This document shows positions 49,033 to 58,465 of a stretch of DNA of 64,000 bases, piece after piece. The stretch comes from Hydrogenophilales bacterium 28-61-23 (GTDB taxonomy: Bacteria > Pseudomonadota > Gammaproteobacteria > Burkholderiales > Thiobacillaceae). Positions within the stretch are counted from its first letter, which is position 1, and the number at the start of each line of letters is the position of its first letter. The position numbers and the translations under genes were made by a program. The notes beneath the pieces were generated by a model. The model was not told the origin of the DNA and searched no databases. It worked only from the letters and a program-made list of their open reading frames with translations. The stretch spans positions 434,001-498,000 of the forward strand of contig NCGJ01000002.1 in the NCBI GenBank assembly GCA_002281555.1, given 5' to 3'.

Positions 49033-49205
49033 GATATGTCCAATAACCTGGACTGCCATCGCAACCCATTGATTCCAATATTGCCGGTTGTCCGATTGCG
49101 TGGTCAAAGGGGCCAAGGTCACATTAATTTTGTGGTCTGCCCAGATTTCTTTTGACTTCGCTGATCTGCTTAGCGCGCCAGCCGGTGTTTGCTGCCACGT
49201 TGACC
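49027..49205 (-). pseudogene. Truncated cassette gene next to the PEP-CTERM gene
   Basis: A frame ending NRQYWNQWVAMAVQVIGHIG stops with the TAA of the attC core GGATAAC. Going upstream it runs straight into the end of the PEP-CTERM gene and has no credible start or ribosome-binding site of its own, so it looks like the remaining 3' part of a cassette gene. Confidence 0.5.
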
Positions 49206-51494
49206 TCAACCGGTCGTCGATCGGTGTTCCCGGGATAGCTTGCCGCGTGACCACAGCAGCGCCACACCGATCGCCAGCATGGCCGCTGTGCCGGGTTCCG
49301 GCACGGGGGGCGTCGCGACCACGCTGATGAGGCCCGGAGTGCTCCAGTCCAGTGCGAAAGCACTGCGGTCGACGCCTGCCGGGAGAGATCCCAGCACGAT
49401 GCCGTGATTGGTCAGTGTGCCCGTGTAGGAGATGAAGCTGTGTCGCGTTCCGCTGGTGAAGTAGGCCGGGTCGCCGATGAAATTGACGATGCCGTTGAGG
49501 ATGACGTCGCCGTTGATGGTCAGGTGGTCGCTGAGCGGGCCAAGTTCGATGGTCAGGATGGAATCGTGGTCGAGCGTCAGCGAACCCAGGGTGAGGTTGC
49601 CCGGGCTGTTGCCTGGCGACAGGATGCCGCCGGCTAGCACGTGGACCGCGCCGACGACCTCACCGGTGCCACCGAGGGTGGCACCGGAATTGACCTGGAT
49701 GTCGCCGGAAAACCGGGTGTTGATCAGCAGTTTTCCGGCGTCCACCGTCGACAGGCCGCCGAGGGAGCTGATGCCGCGCAGATCCAGGGTGCCCTGCCCG
49801 AGCTTGGTCAAGCCGCCGTCACCTATGAGCGAGGCGCCGATACCGATGTTGTGATTGTTGCTGTCGATGAACGCGCCATTCGCATGGACGCTGACGTTGC
49901 TGACATTGCGCAGAAAGTCCGACTGATTGGCGCTGGCGCGCACTATCCCGCCGTCGAAGATGATCGTTCCCTGGCGCTGGACGATTTGGCCGGTCTCCAA
50001 TACCCCGCGTCGACCCGGTGTTCCGTTCAGATTCAAGGTGCCGCCCGCCCCGGCATTGGCACCGGTGCCGACAAAGGTCGTCGGGCTCTTCACGATGCCA
50101 CCATCCCCGATCGTCAGTGTGCCGGTTCCGTTGTTGCCGATGTACAGGTCGCCGTCCATGGTCCAGGTCGAGGTGGTGCCGGCGGCGTTGACGCCTTTCA
50201 CCTCGACGGTGCCCATAGATCCGGCGCCGTAGCCGATCTGTCCGGTGGTGCTGGTGAGTTTGCCGCCGTTGCGCACCACCAGTTCACCGGTGGCGTGCGT
50301 GCCGGGCAAGCCGGTCACACCGTGGCCGATGACGAGTTCTCCGGTGTTCGTCCAAGTCGCGTTGTCCAGCACGACGGCGCCCTTGGCGTGCTCATAGCGT
50401 CCGAGCACGGCTGACGCGCTGGTGACCATCGAGCCGTCGCCGATCAGCAATTGCCCGTCGCCGTTGAAGCCGACGAAGAGTCCGCCGGAGTTGGTCCACG
50501 TGCCATGGCTGAAGCTCGCGCTGGCGACGGAACTGGCGCCGTAGCCGATATAGCCGTTCGTATCCTTGACGATCCCGCCATTGACGACGGTGAGTTGCGC
50601 ACTGGCAGTGGAACCGACATGGAAGTCGCCGGTGTTGTTCCAGGTTGCGTTGTCGACGACGGCGGTGCCGAGCGTGCCGGTCGAGGCGTCGCCGGAGCCG
50701 ATCGCGCCCGTCAGGTCGTTGACGATGCCGTGGTTCTCGATCGTCAGCGCGCCCAGCGTGCCGCCGTGGCCGACGCTGAACAGGCTCGTGTTCGTCCATG
50801 TCGAGTTGTTCACATCGACCGCGCCGGTGCTGGTTCCGCTGGAGATGAACGTGTTCACGGATTTGATGGTGCCGCCGTTCGTGAGCAACACCGTTCCCGC
50901 GCCGGGTCCGAAGCCGCTGCCGCCGACAGTGAACTGTCCGCTGTTGGTCCAGACCGATCGGTCCCCGAAGATATTCGGCGTGCCGTCGATGGTGATGATG
51001 CCGGCGGAACCCGATGTATACGCGAGTTGAACGCTGCCGCTGGAAACGGTCGCGCCGCCGCTGAGATTCACCTGCCCAGTGCCGCCATAGCCGATGACCA
51101 TGTTGCCGCCGCCGAGCGATCCCAGCAGTAAATCCGGTGGTGTGCCGATCCTCACATCAATGACGCCGTCGTTGAGGATCATGCTCGCCCCGGCGCCGGG
51201 CCTCGTGACCGTGACCGTGTCGCCGGGCGAGATCGTCGCGGAGTCGAGCGCGGACGGTATGCCGGTCGTCCATGTGTCGCCATCGAACCATTCACCGCCA
51301 TGCTTCGTGGCCGTGCTGTTGGCCCACGCCGGCACGCTCATCAGCGACACGGCCACCGCGAACGCGATCCTGCTGTCAACCGTTATACGGGCGCGTGGGC
51401 TTTGCCTTGCGCCCGGATCAAGTGCGTTGTGGATTTGAACGGGCGCTTCATCGCAATGAGGAACAAACAAACTGCGGAATTCTCGGGTAGCCAT
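49206..51494 (-). CDS. Secreted repeat protein with PEP-CTERM sorting signal
   Basis: 762 aa with GGGAGGT before the ATG. A signal peptide (to about 58) is followed by a series of beta-type repeats of 50-60 residues with the recurring phrases TWTNTG, GYGA, NGGIV and TLTIGDGG. An autotransporter-like stretch (TLGGTGEVVGAVHVLAGG, GGILSPGNSPGNLTLG) leads to the C-terminal PEP-CTERM: VPEPGTAAMLAIGVALLW plus basic tail. Such proteins are sorted by exosortase to the cell surface; no exosortase is seen here. Confidence 0.9.
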   Translation of the reverse strand: MATREFRSLFVPHCDEAPVQIHNALDPGARQSPRARITVDSRIAFAVAVSLMSVPAWANSTATKHGGEWFDGDTWTTGIPSALDSATISPGDTVTVTRPGAGASMILNDGVIDVRIGTPPDLLLGSLGGGNMVIGYGGTGQVNLSGGATVSSGSVQLAYTSGSAGIITIDGTPNIFGDRSVWTNSGQFTVGGSGFGPGAGTVLLTNGGTIKSVNTFISSGTSTGAVDVNNSTWTNTSLFSVGHGGTLGALTIENHGIVNDLTGAIGSGDASTGTLGTAVVDNATWNNTGDFHVGSTASAQLTVVNGGIVKDTNGYIGYGASSVASASFSHGTWTNSGGLFVGFNGDGQLLIGDGSMVTSASAVLGRYEHAKGAVVLDNATWTNTGELVIGHGVTGLPGTHATGELVVRNGGKLTSTTGQIGYGAGSMGTVEVKGVNAAGTTSTWTMDGDLYIGNNGTGTLTIGDGGIVKSPTTFVGTGANAGAGGTLNLNGTPGRRGVLETGQIVQRQGTIIFDGGIVRASANQSDFLRNVSNVSVHANGAFIDSNNHNIGIGASLIGDGGLTKLGQGTLDLRGISSLGGLSTVDAGKLLINTRFSGDIQVNSGATLGGTGEVVGAVHVLAGGILSPGNSPGNLTLGSLTLDHDSILTIELGPLSDHLTINGDVILNGIVNFIGDPAYFTSGTRHSFISYTGTLTNHGIVLGSLPAGVDRSAFALDWSTPGLISVVATPPVPEPGTAAMLAIGVALLWSRGKLSREHRSTTG

Positions 51495-51958
51495 CGTCGT
51501 TTACCTCCCAGTGTTGATCATTTGAATGACATGCCCCGGCGACTTCGATAAGCCCGCGTAGGACTTAATATCCGAAGGGCATTGCGCGCCCCATATGTGG
51601 ATGTAACAAAGAAGGACTGCACCCTATCTCGCACCGCCCCACCCGGTCAACGTCTAAGTCTTTGTAATTAAAGCGACTATTACTTTAGATATAGGCATTT
51701 CAAGCCAAGAACCCCACTCCCAAGGGATCAATTAAGGGGGCAGGCTGGAACTATCCAAGGCCATGGTCTCGCCGACCCCTTGGGTAGTCAGGATGGAAGA
51801 GGGGGGCGAAGCCAACGCGAGGCTGGCTACGTCCGCGAATAGCGGACACCCAACTGATTACAGCGGTGGATTCAAGGGACCGGGTGGATTTCACGCATTC
51901 CTTGCCTGCGTCCGAGCCGACATACAATGGCGCTTTCTTCTCCCCCACGGTCCCGACC
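51495..51958. other. Intergenic region between the PEP-CTERM gene and argJ
   Basis: The 464 bases hold an AT-rich part at about 51655-51735 with possible promoter elements and nothing that reads as a gene. The part nearest argJ is GC-rich; small frames there carry no recognisable protein signal. Confidence 0.4.
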
Positions 51959-53188
51959 ATGCCCGTCAATCTCTCCGCTCCCGATTCCGCCAGCCTGCGC
52001 GCCGTTCCCGGCGTCGAACTCGGCATCGCTTCCGCCGGCATCAAGACGCCCGGCCGGCGCGATGTGCTGGTCATCACGCTGCCGGCTGACTCGGAAGTGG
52101 TCGGCGTGTTTACCCAGAACCGCTTTTGCGCCGCGCCGGTTACCGTTTGCAAGGAGCATCTGCATGCTGAAAGCGGCATTCGCGCGCTGGTGGTCAATAC
52201 CGGCAATGCCAACGCCGGCACAGGCGAAGACGGTCTGCGCCGGGCGCGCGAAACCTGCGCCGCCGTGGCGGAGAACCTGAACATAAAACCCGAGCAGGTG
52301 CTGCCGTTTTCCACCGGTGTGATTCTGGAACCGCTGCCGCACGAGAAGATCGTCGCCGCCTTGCCCGCCGCGCTGGCCGATTTGAGGCCGGATAACTGGG
52401 CCGCCGCCGCCGAGGCGATCATGACCACCGACATCGTGTCGAAAGCTACCTCGCGCAAGGCGTCGCTGGACGGCGTCGAATTCAGCGTCACCGGCATCGC
52501 CAAGGGCTCCGGCATGATCCATCCCAACATGGCGACCATGCTGTCGTTCGTCGCCACCGACGCGCCGGTTTCGTGCGAAGCGCTGGAAGCCATGCTGCGT
52601 TACGCGGTGAACAAGTCGTTCAACTGCATCACCGTCGATGGCGATACCTCGACCAACGACTCCTGCATCCTGATCGCCACCGGCACAACCCCCGCGCCAG
52701 TGATCATGGACTCAGGCGATTCGCGTTTCGATTCGCTGCAATCGGTGGTCACCGAAGTGATGATCCAGCTTGCCCAGGCCATCGTGCGCGACGGCGAGGG
52801 CGCGACCAAGTTCATGGAAATCCGCGTCGAGGGCGGCAAGGACGAGGCCGAATGCAAGCAGGTCGCCTATGCCATCGGCCGCTCGCCGCTGGTGAAAACC
52901 GCGTTCTTTGCCTCCGATCCCAACCTCGGCCGCATCCTCGCCGCCATCGGCTACGCCGGCATAGCCGATCTCGACGTGAACCGCCTCCGGCTCTGGCTGG
53001 GCAATGTGCTGGTCGCGGAAAACGGCGGCCGCGCGGCGTCGTACCGGGAAGAGGAGGGCGCGCGGGTGATGGCCGCGCCGGAAATCAACGTGCGCGTCGA
53101 TCTGGCGCGCGGCAACACCGTCGCCACCGTGTGGACCTGCGATTTCTCCTACGACTACGTCAAGATCAACGCCGAATACCGGAGCTGA
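51959..53188 (+). CDS. argJ: Bifunctional glutamate N-acetyltransferase/amino-acid acetyltransferase
   Basis: 409 aa. ArgJ moves the acetyl group from N-acetylornithine to glutamate in arginine synthesis, and may also use acetyl-CoA. It cleaves itself at the Thr of [10 protein letters not shown] into two chains. Other motifs are [30 protein letters not shown] and [16 protein letters not shown]. The start at 51959 gives the usual N-terminus. Confidence 0.95.
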   Translation: MPVNLSAPDSASLRAVPGVELGIASAGIKTPGRRDVLVITLPADSEVVGVFTQNRFCAAPVTVCKEHLHAESGIRALVVNTGNANAGTGEDGLRRARETCAAVAENLNIKPEQVLPFSTGVILEPLPHEKIVAALPAALADLRPDNWAAAAEAIMTTDIVSKATSRKASLDGVEFSVTGIAKGSGMIHPNMATMLSFVATDAPVSCEALEAMLRYAVNKSFNCITVDGDTSTNDSCILIATGTTPAPVIMDSGDSRFDSLQSVVTEVMIQLAQAIVRDGEGATKFMEIRVEGGKDEAECKQVAYAIGRSPLVKTAFFASDPNLGRILAAIGYAGIADLDVNRLRLWLGNVLVAENGGRAASYREEEGARVMAAPEINVRVDLARGNTVATVWTCDFSYDYVKINAEYRS

Positions 53189-53239
53189 TCGCTGCCACGA
53201 CAAAAAACCGGAATCGGCCGTCGAGCCCGAGGTTTTCGC

Positions 53240-55807
53240 CTACAGCCAGACCATGCAGCCGCATTCGAAGCGGTGCGCCTGCAGTGGATGGAACGGGTAG
53301 ATGCGGACGCGGAATTGGCGGAAGCCTTCCAGGGGGAGTTCTTTGTGCCCCTGCAGGTTTACCGCGAAGAGCGTTTCGCCGTCGGCCCCCGGGCCTTTCG
53401 GTTCCAGCGTGATGGAAGTCGCGGCAACAAATCCGTCCACATCGTTTTCCCGGCCGGCCAGACATTCCACCACCACATCCGACGCATCGAGCCCGTTCAG
53501 CCAGGCTGCGACCTGCAGCGTCAGGGGATCGCCGGTCTGGATCGCGGCGGGCGGTTCGCTGGCCAGGCGCAGGCTGACGCCGGGCCAGGCCGCCGCGACG
53601 CACTTTTTCCAGGCCGACAGTTCGCTGGCCCCGGAGCCCCCGTTCAGCGACAGCCCGTCGCAATGCCGGATGGCGGGCGCGTAGAGTTCGCGCAGGTAAT
53701 CCATGCTCATGCGCAGGCTGTTGAAGCGCGGCAAGATGGTCTTCATCGAGGCCTTGGATTTTTTCACCCAGGCCTCGGGTTCGCCGTCCGCATTGCGTGC
53801 GTAGAACAGCGGCACGACCTGTTCCTCCAGTAGCGTGAGCAGTTCGCTCGCCTCCTGCGCGTCGCGTGCGTGGGACGACAGTTCCAGGTGGTGTGTGATG
53901 GCCCAGCCGTTGTCACCGTCGTAGGCCTCCGCCCACCAGCCATCGAGCACGCTCAGGTTGATGCCGCCGTTGATCGCAGCCTTCATGCCCGAGGTGCCGC
54001 AGGCCTCCAGCGGGTATTCCGGGTTGTTGAGCCACACGTCGACGCCGGGCAGCAGTTTTCTCGCCATCGCCAGGCTGTAATCCTCGAGCATCAGCACCTT
54101 GCCCTGGAATTCCGGGCGCATGCCGATTTCGTAGATCTGGCGGATCAGATCCTGGCCGGGCAGGTCGGCCGGGTGCGCCTTGCCGGCGAACAGGAACACG
54201 ATCGGCCGCTCGGGATCGTTGACCAGGCGGGCGAGGCGGGGCAGGTCATGAAATAGCAGACCGGCGCGTTTGTAGGTGGCGAACCGGCGTGCGAAGCCGA
54301 CAACCAGGGTATTGAGCGACGTGTTGTTCAGTAGGCGGGTGAGGTGGGTAATCACCGATTCGGACAGGCCGTTTCTGCGATACAGCAGGGTTAGACGCTG
54401 ACGCACATCTTCCAGCATCTGCACTTTGAGAATCTGCCGGGTGCTCAGATAGACGTGGTCCGGAATGCGCTCGATAAAGCCATGCCAGAAGGCCTTGTCG
54501 GTCAGTTTGGTGCGCCAGCCGTGTCCCATGTACATGTCGAGCAGGGCAACCCAGGACGGGCCGAGCATGCTGTTCACGTGGACCCCGTTGGTGACATAGC
54601 CGAGCGGGTTCTCCTCCGGGGGTATTTGCGGCCAGAGGTGGGCCTCCATTTCCGAGGCGACCCGGCCGTGGATGCGGCTGACGCCATTGTGAAAGCGCGA
54701 TCCGCGCAGCGCCAGGCAAGTCATGTTGAAACCCTGCGGCGTGTGCGGGCTGTTGCCCAGCGCCAGGAAGCGTTCCTCGCTCATGCCGAGCTTGCCGATC
54801 AGATCATGGAAATAGGCGCGCATGAGCGGGTGGTGGAAGACGTCGTGTCCGGCCGGCACCGGCGTGTGGGTGGTGAATACGGTGTTCGCCGCGACCCGTT
54901 CCAGCGCGGTTTCCGTGTCCAGGCCCGCGGCCACGTATTCAAGGCAGCGTTCGAGGATCAGAAAGGCCGCGTGGCCCTCGTTCAGATGCCATACCGTCGG
55001 CGCGTGGCCGAGCGCGCGCAGGGCGCGTGTTCCGCCGATGCCGAACACGATTTCCTGCTGGATGCGGATGTCGGTGTCGCTGTCGTAAAGGTGGTAGGTG
55101 ATCTTGCGGTCGGCCGCGTTGTTCTCGGGCAGATCGCTGTCCAGCAGGTAGAGCTTGAGGTGCCCGGCATGCGCCTGCCAGACCCGCAGCCAGACCGTGC
55201 GCCCGGGCAGTTCGACCTGGACGCGGATTTCCTGGCCGTCCGCGCCCAGTGTCGGCGTCACGGGCAGGTCGGCGGCGTCGATGTAGGGATAGTCCGCCCG
55301 CTGCTCGCCGCCCGGCAGGATGCGCTGGGAGAAATAGCCTTGGTGGTAGAGCATGCCGACGCCGACAAACGGCACGTGCAGGTTGCTCATCGACTTCAGG
55401 TAGTCGCCGCTCAGGATGCCGAGTCCGCCGGCGTAGATCGGGATGCTGGTATGAAATCCGTACTCGGCCGAAAAATACGCCACCAGATCGCACTTCGGGT
55501 GCAGGTACTTGCGCACCTCTTCCGACGCGGTCTGCTCCAGATAGGTGTCGTAGGAGGACAGTACCTGCCGGTATTCCGTCAACAGCACCGGGTCATGCGC
55601 GGCCGCATCCAGTTTTCGCTGCGCGATGCGGCGCAGAAATATCTGGGGATTGTGGCCGCAGGCTTCCCAGCAATGCGCGTCGAGAAAGCCGAACAAGCGC
55701 TGCACTTCATTTTCAAAGGTGAAATAGAGATCGCCGGCAAGCTCTTCCAGGCGCTTCAGCGATTCGGGCAGGACGGGGCGAATCTCGACGCTGATCGTGT
55801 TCGGCAT
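53240..55807 (-). CDS. glgP: Alpha-glucan (glycogen) phosphorylase
   Basis: 855 aa with GAGGAAAC before the ATG. It releases glucose 1-phosphate from glycogen or maltodextrins. The PLP-site sequence EACGTSGMKAAINGG, AYFSAEYGFHTSIPIYAGG and WHLNEGHAAFLILE match the shorter alpha-glucan phosphorylase group. It would allow storage glycogen to be used. It ends 51 bases from the end of argJ, converging. Confidence 0.93.
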   Translation of the reverse strand: MPNTISVEIRPVLPESLKRLEELAGDLYFTFENEVQRLFGFLDAHCWEACGHNPQIFLRRIAQRKLDAAAHDPVLLTEYRQVLSSYDTYLEQTASEEVRKYLHPKCDLVAYFSAEYGFHTSIPIYAGGLGILSGDYLKSMSNLHVPFVGVGMLYHQGYFSQRILPGGEQRADYPYIDAADLPVTPTLGADGQEIRVQVELPGRTVWLRVWQAHAGHLKLYLLDSDLPENNAADRKITYHLYDSDTDIRIQQEIVFGIGGTRALRALGHAPTVWHLNEGHAAFLILERCLEYVAAGLDTETALERVAANTVFTTHTPVPAGHDVFHHPLMRAYFHDLIGKLGMSEERFLALGNSPHTPQGFNMTCLALRGSRFHNGVSRIHGRVASEMEAHLWPQIPPEENPLGYVTNGVHVNSMLGPSWVALLDMYMGHGWRTKLTDKAFWHGFIERIPDHVYLSTRQILKVQMLEDVRQRLTLLYRRNGLSESVITHLTRLLNNTSLNTLVVGFARRFATYKRAGLLFHDLPRLARLVNDPERPIVFLFAGKAHPADLPGQDLIRQIYEIGMRPEFQGKVLMLEDYSLAMARKLLPGVDVWLNNPEYPLEACGTSGMKAAINGGINLSVLDGWWAEAYDGDNGWAITHHLELSSHARDAQEASELLTLLEEQVVPLFYARNADGEPEAWVKKSKASMKTILPRFNSLRMSMDYLRELYAPAIRHCDGLSLNGGSGASELSAWKKCVAAAWPGVSLRLASEPPAAIQTGDPLTLQVAAWLNGLDASDVVVECLAGRENDVDGFVAATSITLEPKGPGADGETLFAVNLQGHKELPLEGFRQFRVRIYPFHPLQAHRFECGCMVWL

Positions 55808-56042
55808 GGCTTTTTGTTTCCTCGTTCGATTGATCTGGCTGCCTGATCAGTTGGCAGTATGTCGTCCAAGCCAGGTCTTGCGGAAGCGGCTCCTGGGGCG
55901 CGTGCTGCATCCAACTTCAAGCGGCTCGATACCAATCGGGCGGGGCGGCAATGCTTGACAGGCGGCGGGAGGAAAGTGGCAAGCGGGCAGTGCCCGATTG
56001 CCGGCAAAAGTGAAGTTGGCTACGACAGTTTCGCCTGACCGA

Positions 56043-56345
56043 TTACAGCGTGAGTATCCATTTTGCAATTTTTGCCGCATCCGCCTTGGCCTTGGCCTGA
56101 GGCGGCATGGGAACCTTGCCGTATTTGTCCTTGCCGCCCTTGACGATGACCTCGGCAAGCATTTTTTCCGCATCGGGCGTGCCCTTGTTTTTCTCGGCGA
56201 TGGCCTTCCAGGTTGGGCCGACCTTCTTGTCGGTCATGTGATGGCAGCCGATGCAATTATTCTTCTTCGCCAAGGCTGCGCTGGCGGCCACGGTTCCGCT
56301 CGTCAGCAGGAGAGTCAGAGCGAGCAGGAGGCTGGATGGCTTCAT
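56043..56345 (-). CDS. Periplasmic class I cytochrome c
   Basis: 100 aa. A signal peptide (to about 26) precedes one haem-binding CIGCH and a later axial Met in PMPPQ. It resembles small c551/c552 electron carriers to terminal oxidases or nitrite reductase. A perfect FNR/ANR-type site (56429-56442) lies 84-97 bases upstream, suggesting oxygen-limited induction. Confidence 0.9.
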   Translation of the reverse strand: MKPSSLLLALTLLLTSGTVAASAALAKKNNCIGCHHMTDKKVGPTWKAIAEKNKGTPDAEKMLAEVIVKGGKDKYGKVPMPPQAKAKADAAKIAKWILTL

Positions 56346-56428
56346 GGCGTGATTCCCTTTTTCCGGATTTTCAAGGTGGCGGATTATCGGTTCGAGCCGA
56401 AACGGGCCGCCAATTTTGGCGAAATCAT

Positions 56429-56442
56429 TTGATATTCATCAA
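56429..56442. promoter_or_regulatory. FNR/ANR-type binding site
   Basis: TTGATATTCATCAA matches TTGAT-N4-ATCAA at every fixed position. It is placed for regulation of the cytochrome c gene on the minus strand. A weaker, asymmetric TTGATAAATGACAA at 56561-56574 is nearer fccA. Regulation by the Fnr/Anr family is inferred. Confidence 0.75.
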
Positions 56443-56459
56443 AATCGGCTCGCCTGTTG

Positions 56460-56483
56460 GGCGGTTGCAAGGTTGCAACCGCC
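56460..56483. repeat. Perfect hairpin in the cytochrome c/fccA region
   Basis: GGCGGTTGCAA and TTGCAACCGCC form 11 perfect base pairs with a 2-base spacer, next to the FNR-type site. As DNA it is a nearly continuous palindrome, so it may be an operator rather than an RNA hairpin. Confidence 0.5.
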
Positions 56484-56575
56484 AGTGCGGTGGGTGCGAT
56501 GAAACCGGCCCCGATCCTTTACAAGCCATCCATAAGGCGGCTTGGGCGGCGGCCGGTTTTTTGATAAATGACAAT

Positions 56576-56593
56576 AAAAATACAGATATTTTT
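56576..56593. promoter_or_regulatory. AT-rich inverted repeat upstream of fccA
   Basis: AAAAATA-CAGA-TATTTTT is a perfect 7-base dyad with a 4-base spacer about 150 bases before the fccA start. Before it, AACCGGCC and GGCCGGTT frame a GC-rich stretch followed by TTTTTTG, which may be a terminator. Either may control fccAB. Confidence 0.45.
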
Positions 56594-56744
56594 GTACTAG
56601 TCGATCGCGCTCATTAATCTGCGCCCCCTGAGTGGTGGTTGTGGCGGCATTCGTTCTCCGCCTGTCCTGTGTCTTGGGCAGATCGTGTCGCGCCGACGTC
56701 ATGCCTCCACAGAAAAAAACAGAATCCCAACCCTGGAGGGCACT

Positions 56745-57116
56745 ATGAAAGCGAAGCACACGTTTGCGCTCGCAGTAAGCGCCGTACTGATGTGTTCCAG
56801 CCCGGTCAGCGGCGCCGACGCCGCTAAAGCCAAGGAAGCCAAGACCTGTTTGATCGCTGGATGGGAGAACCCGGCCAGCGTCTGCGTCTCGCACACCAAG
56901 GTCATTACCGCCACCTGTTTCATCTGCCACGGACCCAATGGCAAGAGCGGTAGCGCGATACCCAGCCTGGCTGGCCAGGAGAAAACATATTTCGTCACCG
57001 CCATGAAGGATTTTCGAGATGGCAAGCGCGAGGCGACCGTGATGAAGAAATATGCGCTGGGCTATACCGACGAAGAATACGAAGCCATGGGTGAATTCTT
57101 CACCAAGGTCAAGTAA
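56745..57116 (+). CDS. fccA: Flavocytochrome c sulfide dehydrogenase, monohaem cytochrome subunit
   Basis: 123 aa from the ATG at 56745 (GGAGGG upstream). A signal peptide (to about 25) precedes one CxxCH motif (TCFICHGPNGKSG, residues 58-62) and an acidic C-terminal helix (EEYEAMGEFFTKVK). It accepts electrons from the FAD subunit and passes them to soluble cytochromes. The gene is 29 bases before fccB. Monohaem forms of FccA are known in chemotrophs. Confidence 0.88.
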   Translation: MKAKHTFALAVSAVLMCSSPVSGADAAKAKEAKTCLIAGWENPASVCVSHTKVITATCFICHGPNGKSGSAIPSLAGQEKTYFVTAMKDFRDGKREATVMKKYALGYTDEEYEAMGEFFTKVK

Positions 57117-57145
57117 CTCGATAACAGACCGGAGGGAATATAAAA

Positions 57146-58426
57146 ATGGCAATCGATCGTCGTGATTTTCTGAAATTCGCTGGTGCCGGCTTCGCCACCA
57201 CCCTGACGGGATTGGCGGTTCCCCGGTCAGCCCTGGCCAAAGCCAAGGTCGGCAAGCCCAAGGTTGTCATCGTCGGCGCCGGCTTCGGCGGCGCCACCTG
57301 CGCCAAGTATCTGCGCCTCTGGGATCGCAACGTCGAGGTGACCCTGATCGAGGCGAACGACAAGTTCTATTCCTGTCCGCTGTCGAACTGGGTGGTGGGC
57401 GGCATGCTGACCATGAAAGACCTGACCAAGAGCTACAAGGGTCTGCGGAAGTACGGCATCAAGATGGTGCATGACCGGGTGATCGGGATTGACTCCGACA
57501 AACGCAACGTTACGACCCAGCGTGGCGACAAGATTTCCTACGACCATCTGGTGCTCGCCCCCGGCATCGATCTGATGACCGATCTGATCGAGGGCTACGC
57601 GGAAGCAGAGGCTGCGGGCAAGATTACCCATGCCTGGAAAGCCGGCGCGCAAACCACGTTGCTGCGCAAACAACTGGAAGCCATGCCCGATGGCGGCGTG
57701 TTCGTCATCTCCAGTCCGGCGCGGCCGCAACGTTGCGTTTCCGGACCTTATGAGCGCGCCAGCCTGGCTGCCCATTACTTCAAGCAGGCCAAACCCAAGT
57801 CCAAGATCATTCTGTTGGATGCCGACGTGGACATCATTTCCAAGGGGCCGATGTATCGCCAAGCCTGGAGCACCATGTACCCCGGCATGATCGATTACCG
57901 TCCTAATAACCGGGCGGTCAGGGTGGATCACAAGACCATGACGGTCTTCACAGAATTCGAGGATGTGCGGGGCGATGTCCTGAACATCATCCCGCGCGGC
58001 CGGGCCGGCGAGGTCTGTGCCATGGCCGGGGCCCGCGCCGATACCGCCGGCATCTGGTGTCCGGTCAACGGTGTCACCTACGAGTCGCGCAAGACTCCGT
58101 TCGTGCATATCCTGGGTGACTCGGTCGCCACCAACATGCCCAAGTCGGCGCATGTGTCGAACAACCAGGGCAAGATCTGCGCCGCGGCTCTGGTCGAGAT
58201 ATTCAACGGCCGCGAGCCGGATCCCTATCCGGTCATCGGCAGCACCAGCTACTCCGCGACGTCCGACCACTCTTCCGGGCCGATCGCCGTGGTGATGCGA
58301 TATGACCCGGACAAGGAAGCCTATATCCGCCAGCCCGGTGGCGGCGCCTCCGAGGTGGGCGACGAACTCAACTTCGAATACATGAAATCGTGGGCGGAAA
58401 ACATCTGGGCTGACACGCTCGGTTGA
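57146..58426 (+). CDS. fccB: Flavocytochrome c sulfide dehydrogenase, FAD subunit
   Basis: 426 aa. It oxidises sulfide to sulfur or polysulfide in the periplasm. A Tat signal (RRDFLKFAGAGF) heads the protein. The FAD fold has VVIVGAGFGGATCAKYL; C77 in YSCPLSNW is placed for the covalent FAD bond. C197 (PQRCVSGPYERAS) and one of C305 or C345 are candidates for the redox disulfide. The C-terminal FCSD region is complete. GGAGGG precedes the ATG. Confidence 0.94.
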   Translation: MAIDRRDFLKFAGAGFATTLTGLAVPRSALAKAKVGKPKVVIVGAGFGGATCAKYLRLWDRNVEVTLIEANDKFYSCPLSNWVVGGMLTMKDLTKSYKGLRKYGIKMVHDRVIGIDSDKRNVTTQRGDKISYDHLVLAPGIDLMTDLIEGYAEAEAAGKITHAWKAGAQTTLLRKQLEAMPDGGVFVISSPARPQRCVSGPYERASLAAHYFKQAKPKSKIILLDADVDIISKGPMYRQAWSTMYPGMIDYRPNNRAVRVDHKTMTVFTEFEDVRGDVLNIIPRGRAGEVCAMAGARADTAGIWCPVNGVTYESRKTPFVHILGDSVATNMPKSAHVSNNQGKICAAALVEIFNGREPDPYPVIGSTSYSATSDHSSGPIAVVMRYDPDKEAYIRQPGGGASEVGDELNFEYMKSWAENIWADTLG

Positions 58427-58433
58427 CCGCCCC

Positions 58434-58465
58434 CCGGGCCGCCGTGCCAGTACGCGGCGGCCCGG
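58434..58465 (+). terminator. GC-rich hairpin after fccB
   Basis: CCGGGCCGCCG pairs perfectly with CGGCGGCCCGG around a 10-base loop, 8 bases after the fccB stop. No U-run follows, so termination would need Rho or other help. Confidence 0.55.

Larger units (their letters stand above)
46207..49205 (-). mobile_element. Integron-type gene cassette array without a visible integrase
   Basis: About 3 kb of AT-richer DNA (boundaries approximate) holds small genes all on the minus strand, several ending in a TAA that is part of an attC-like core (RYYYAAC): GGATAAC at 49032, CGCTAAC at 47557, GCCTAAC at 46929. Two sites of attC-like layout are intact (47486-47557, 48986-49032) and one carries an insertion (48035-48264). 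No tyrosine integrase or attI is in the window, so this is either a cluster of attC sites lacking integrase or the far end of a chromosomal integron. Gene contents (small lipoproteins, GIY-YIG protein, unknowns) are typical cassette cargo. Confidence 0.7.

Noticed and set aside
46207-49205. An integron integrase or attI in the cassette region
   Set aside because: No frame in the region or its flanks shows tyrosine recombinase motifs; the integrase must be outside the window or lost.
56561-56574. Second FNR site near fccA (TTGATAAATGACAA)
   Set aside because: Only the left half matches; the right half has two changes (GACAA instead of ATCAA), so it is kept only as a weak possibility.
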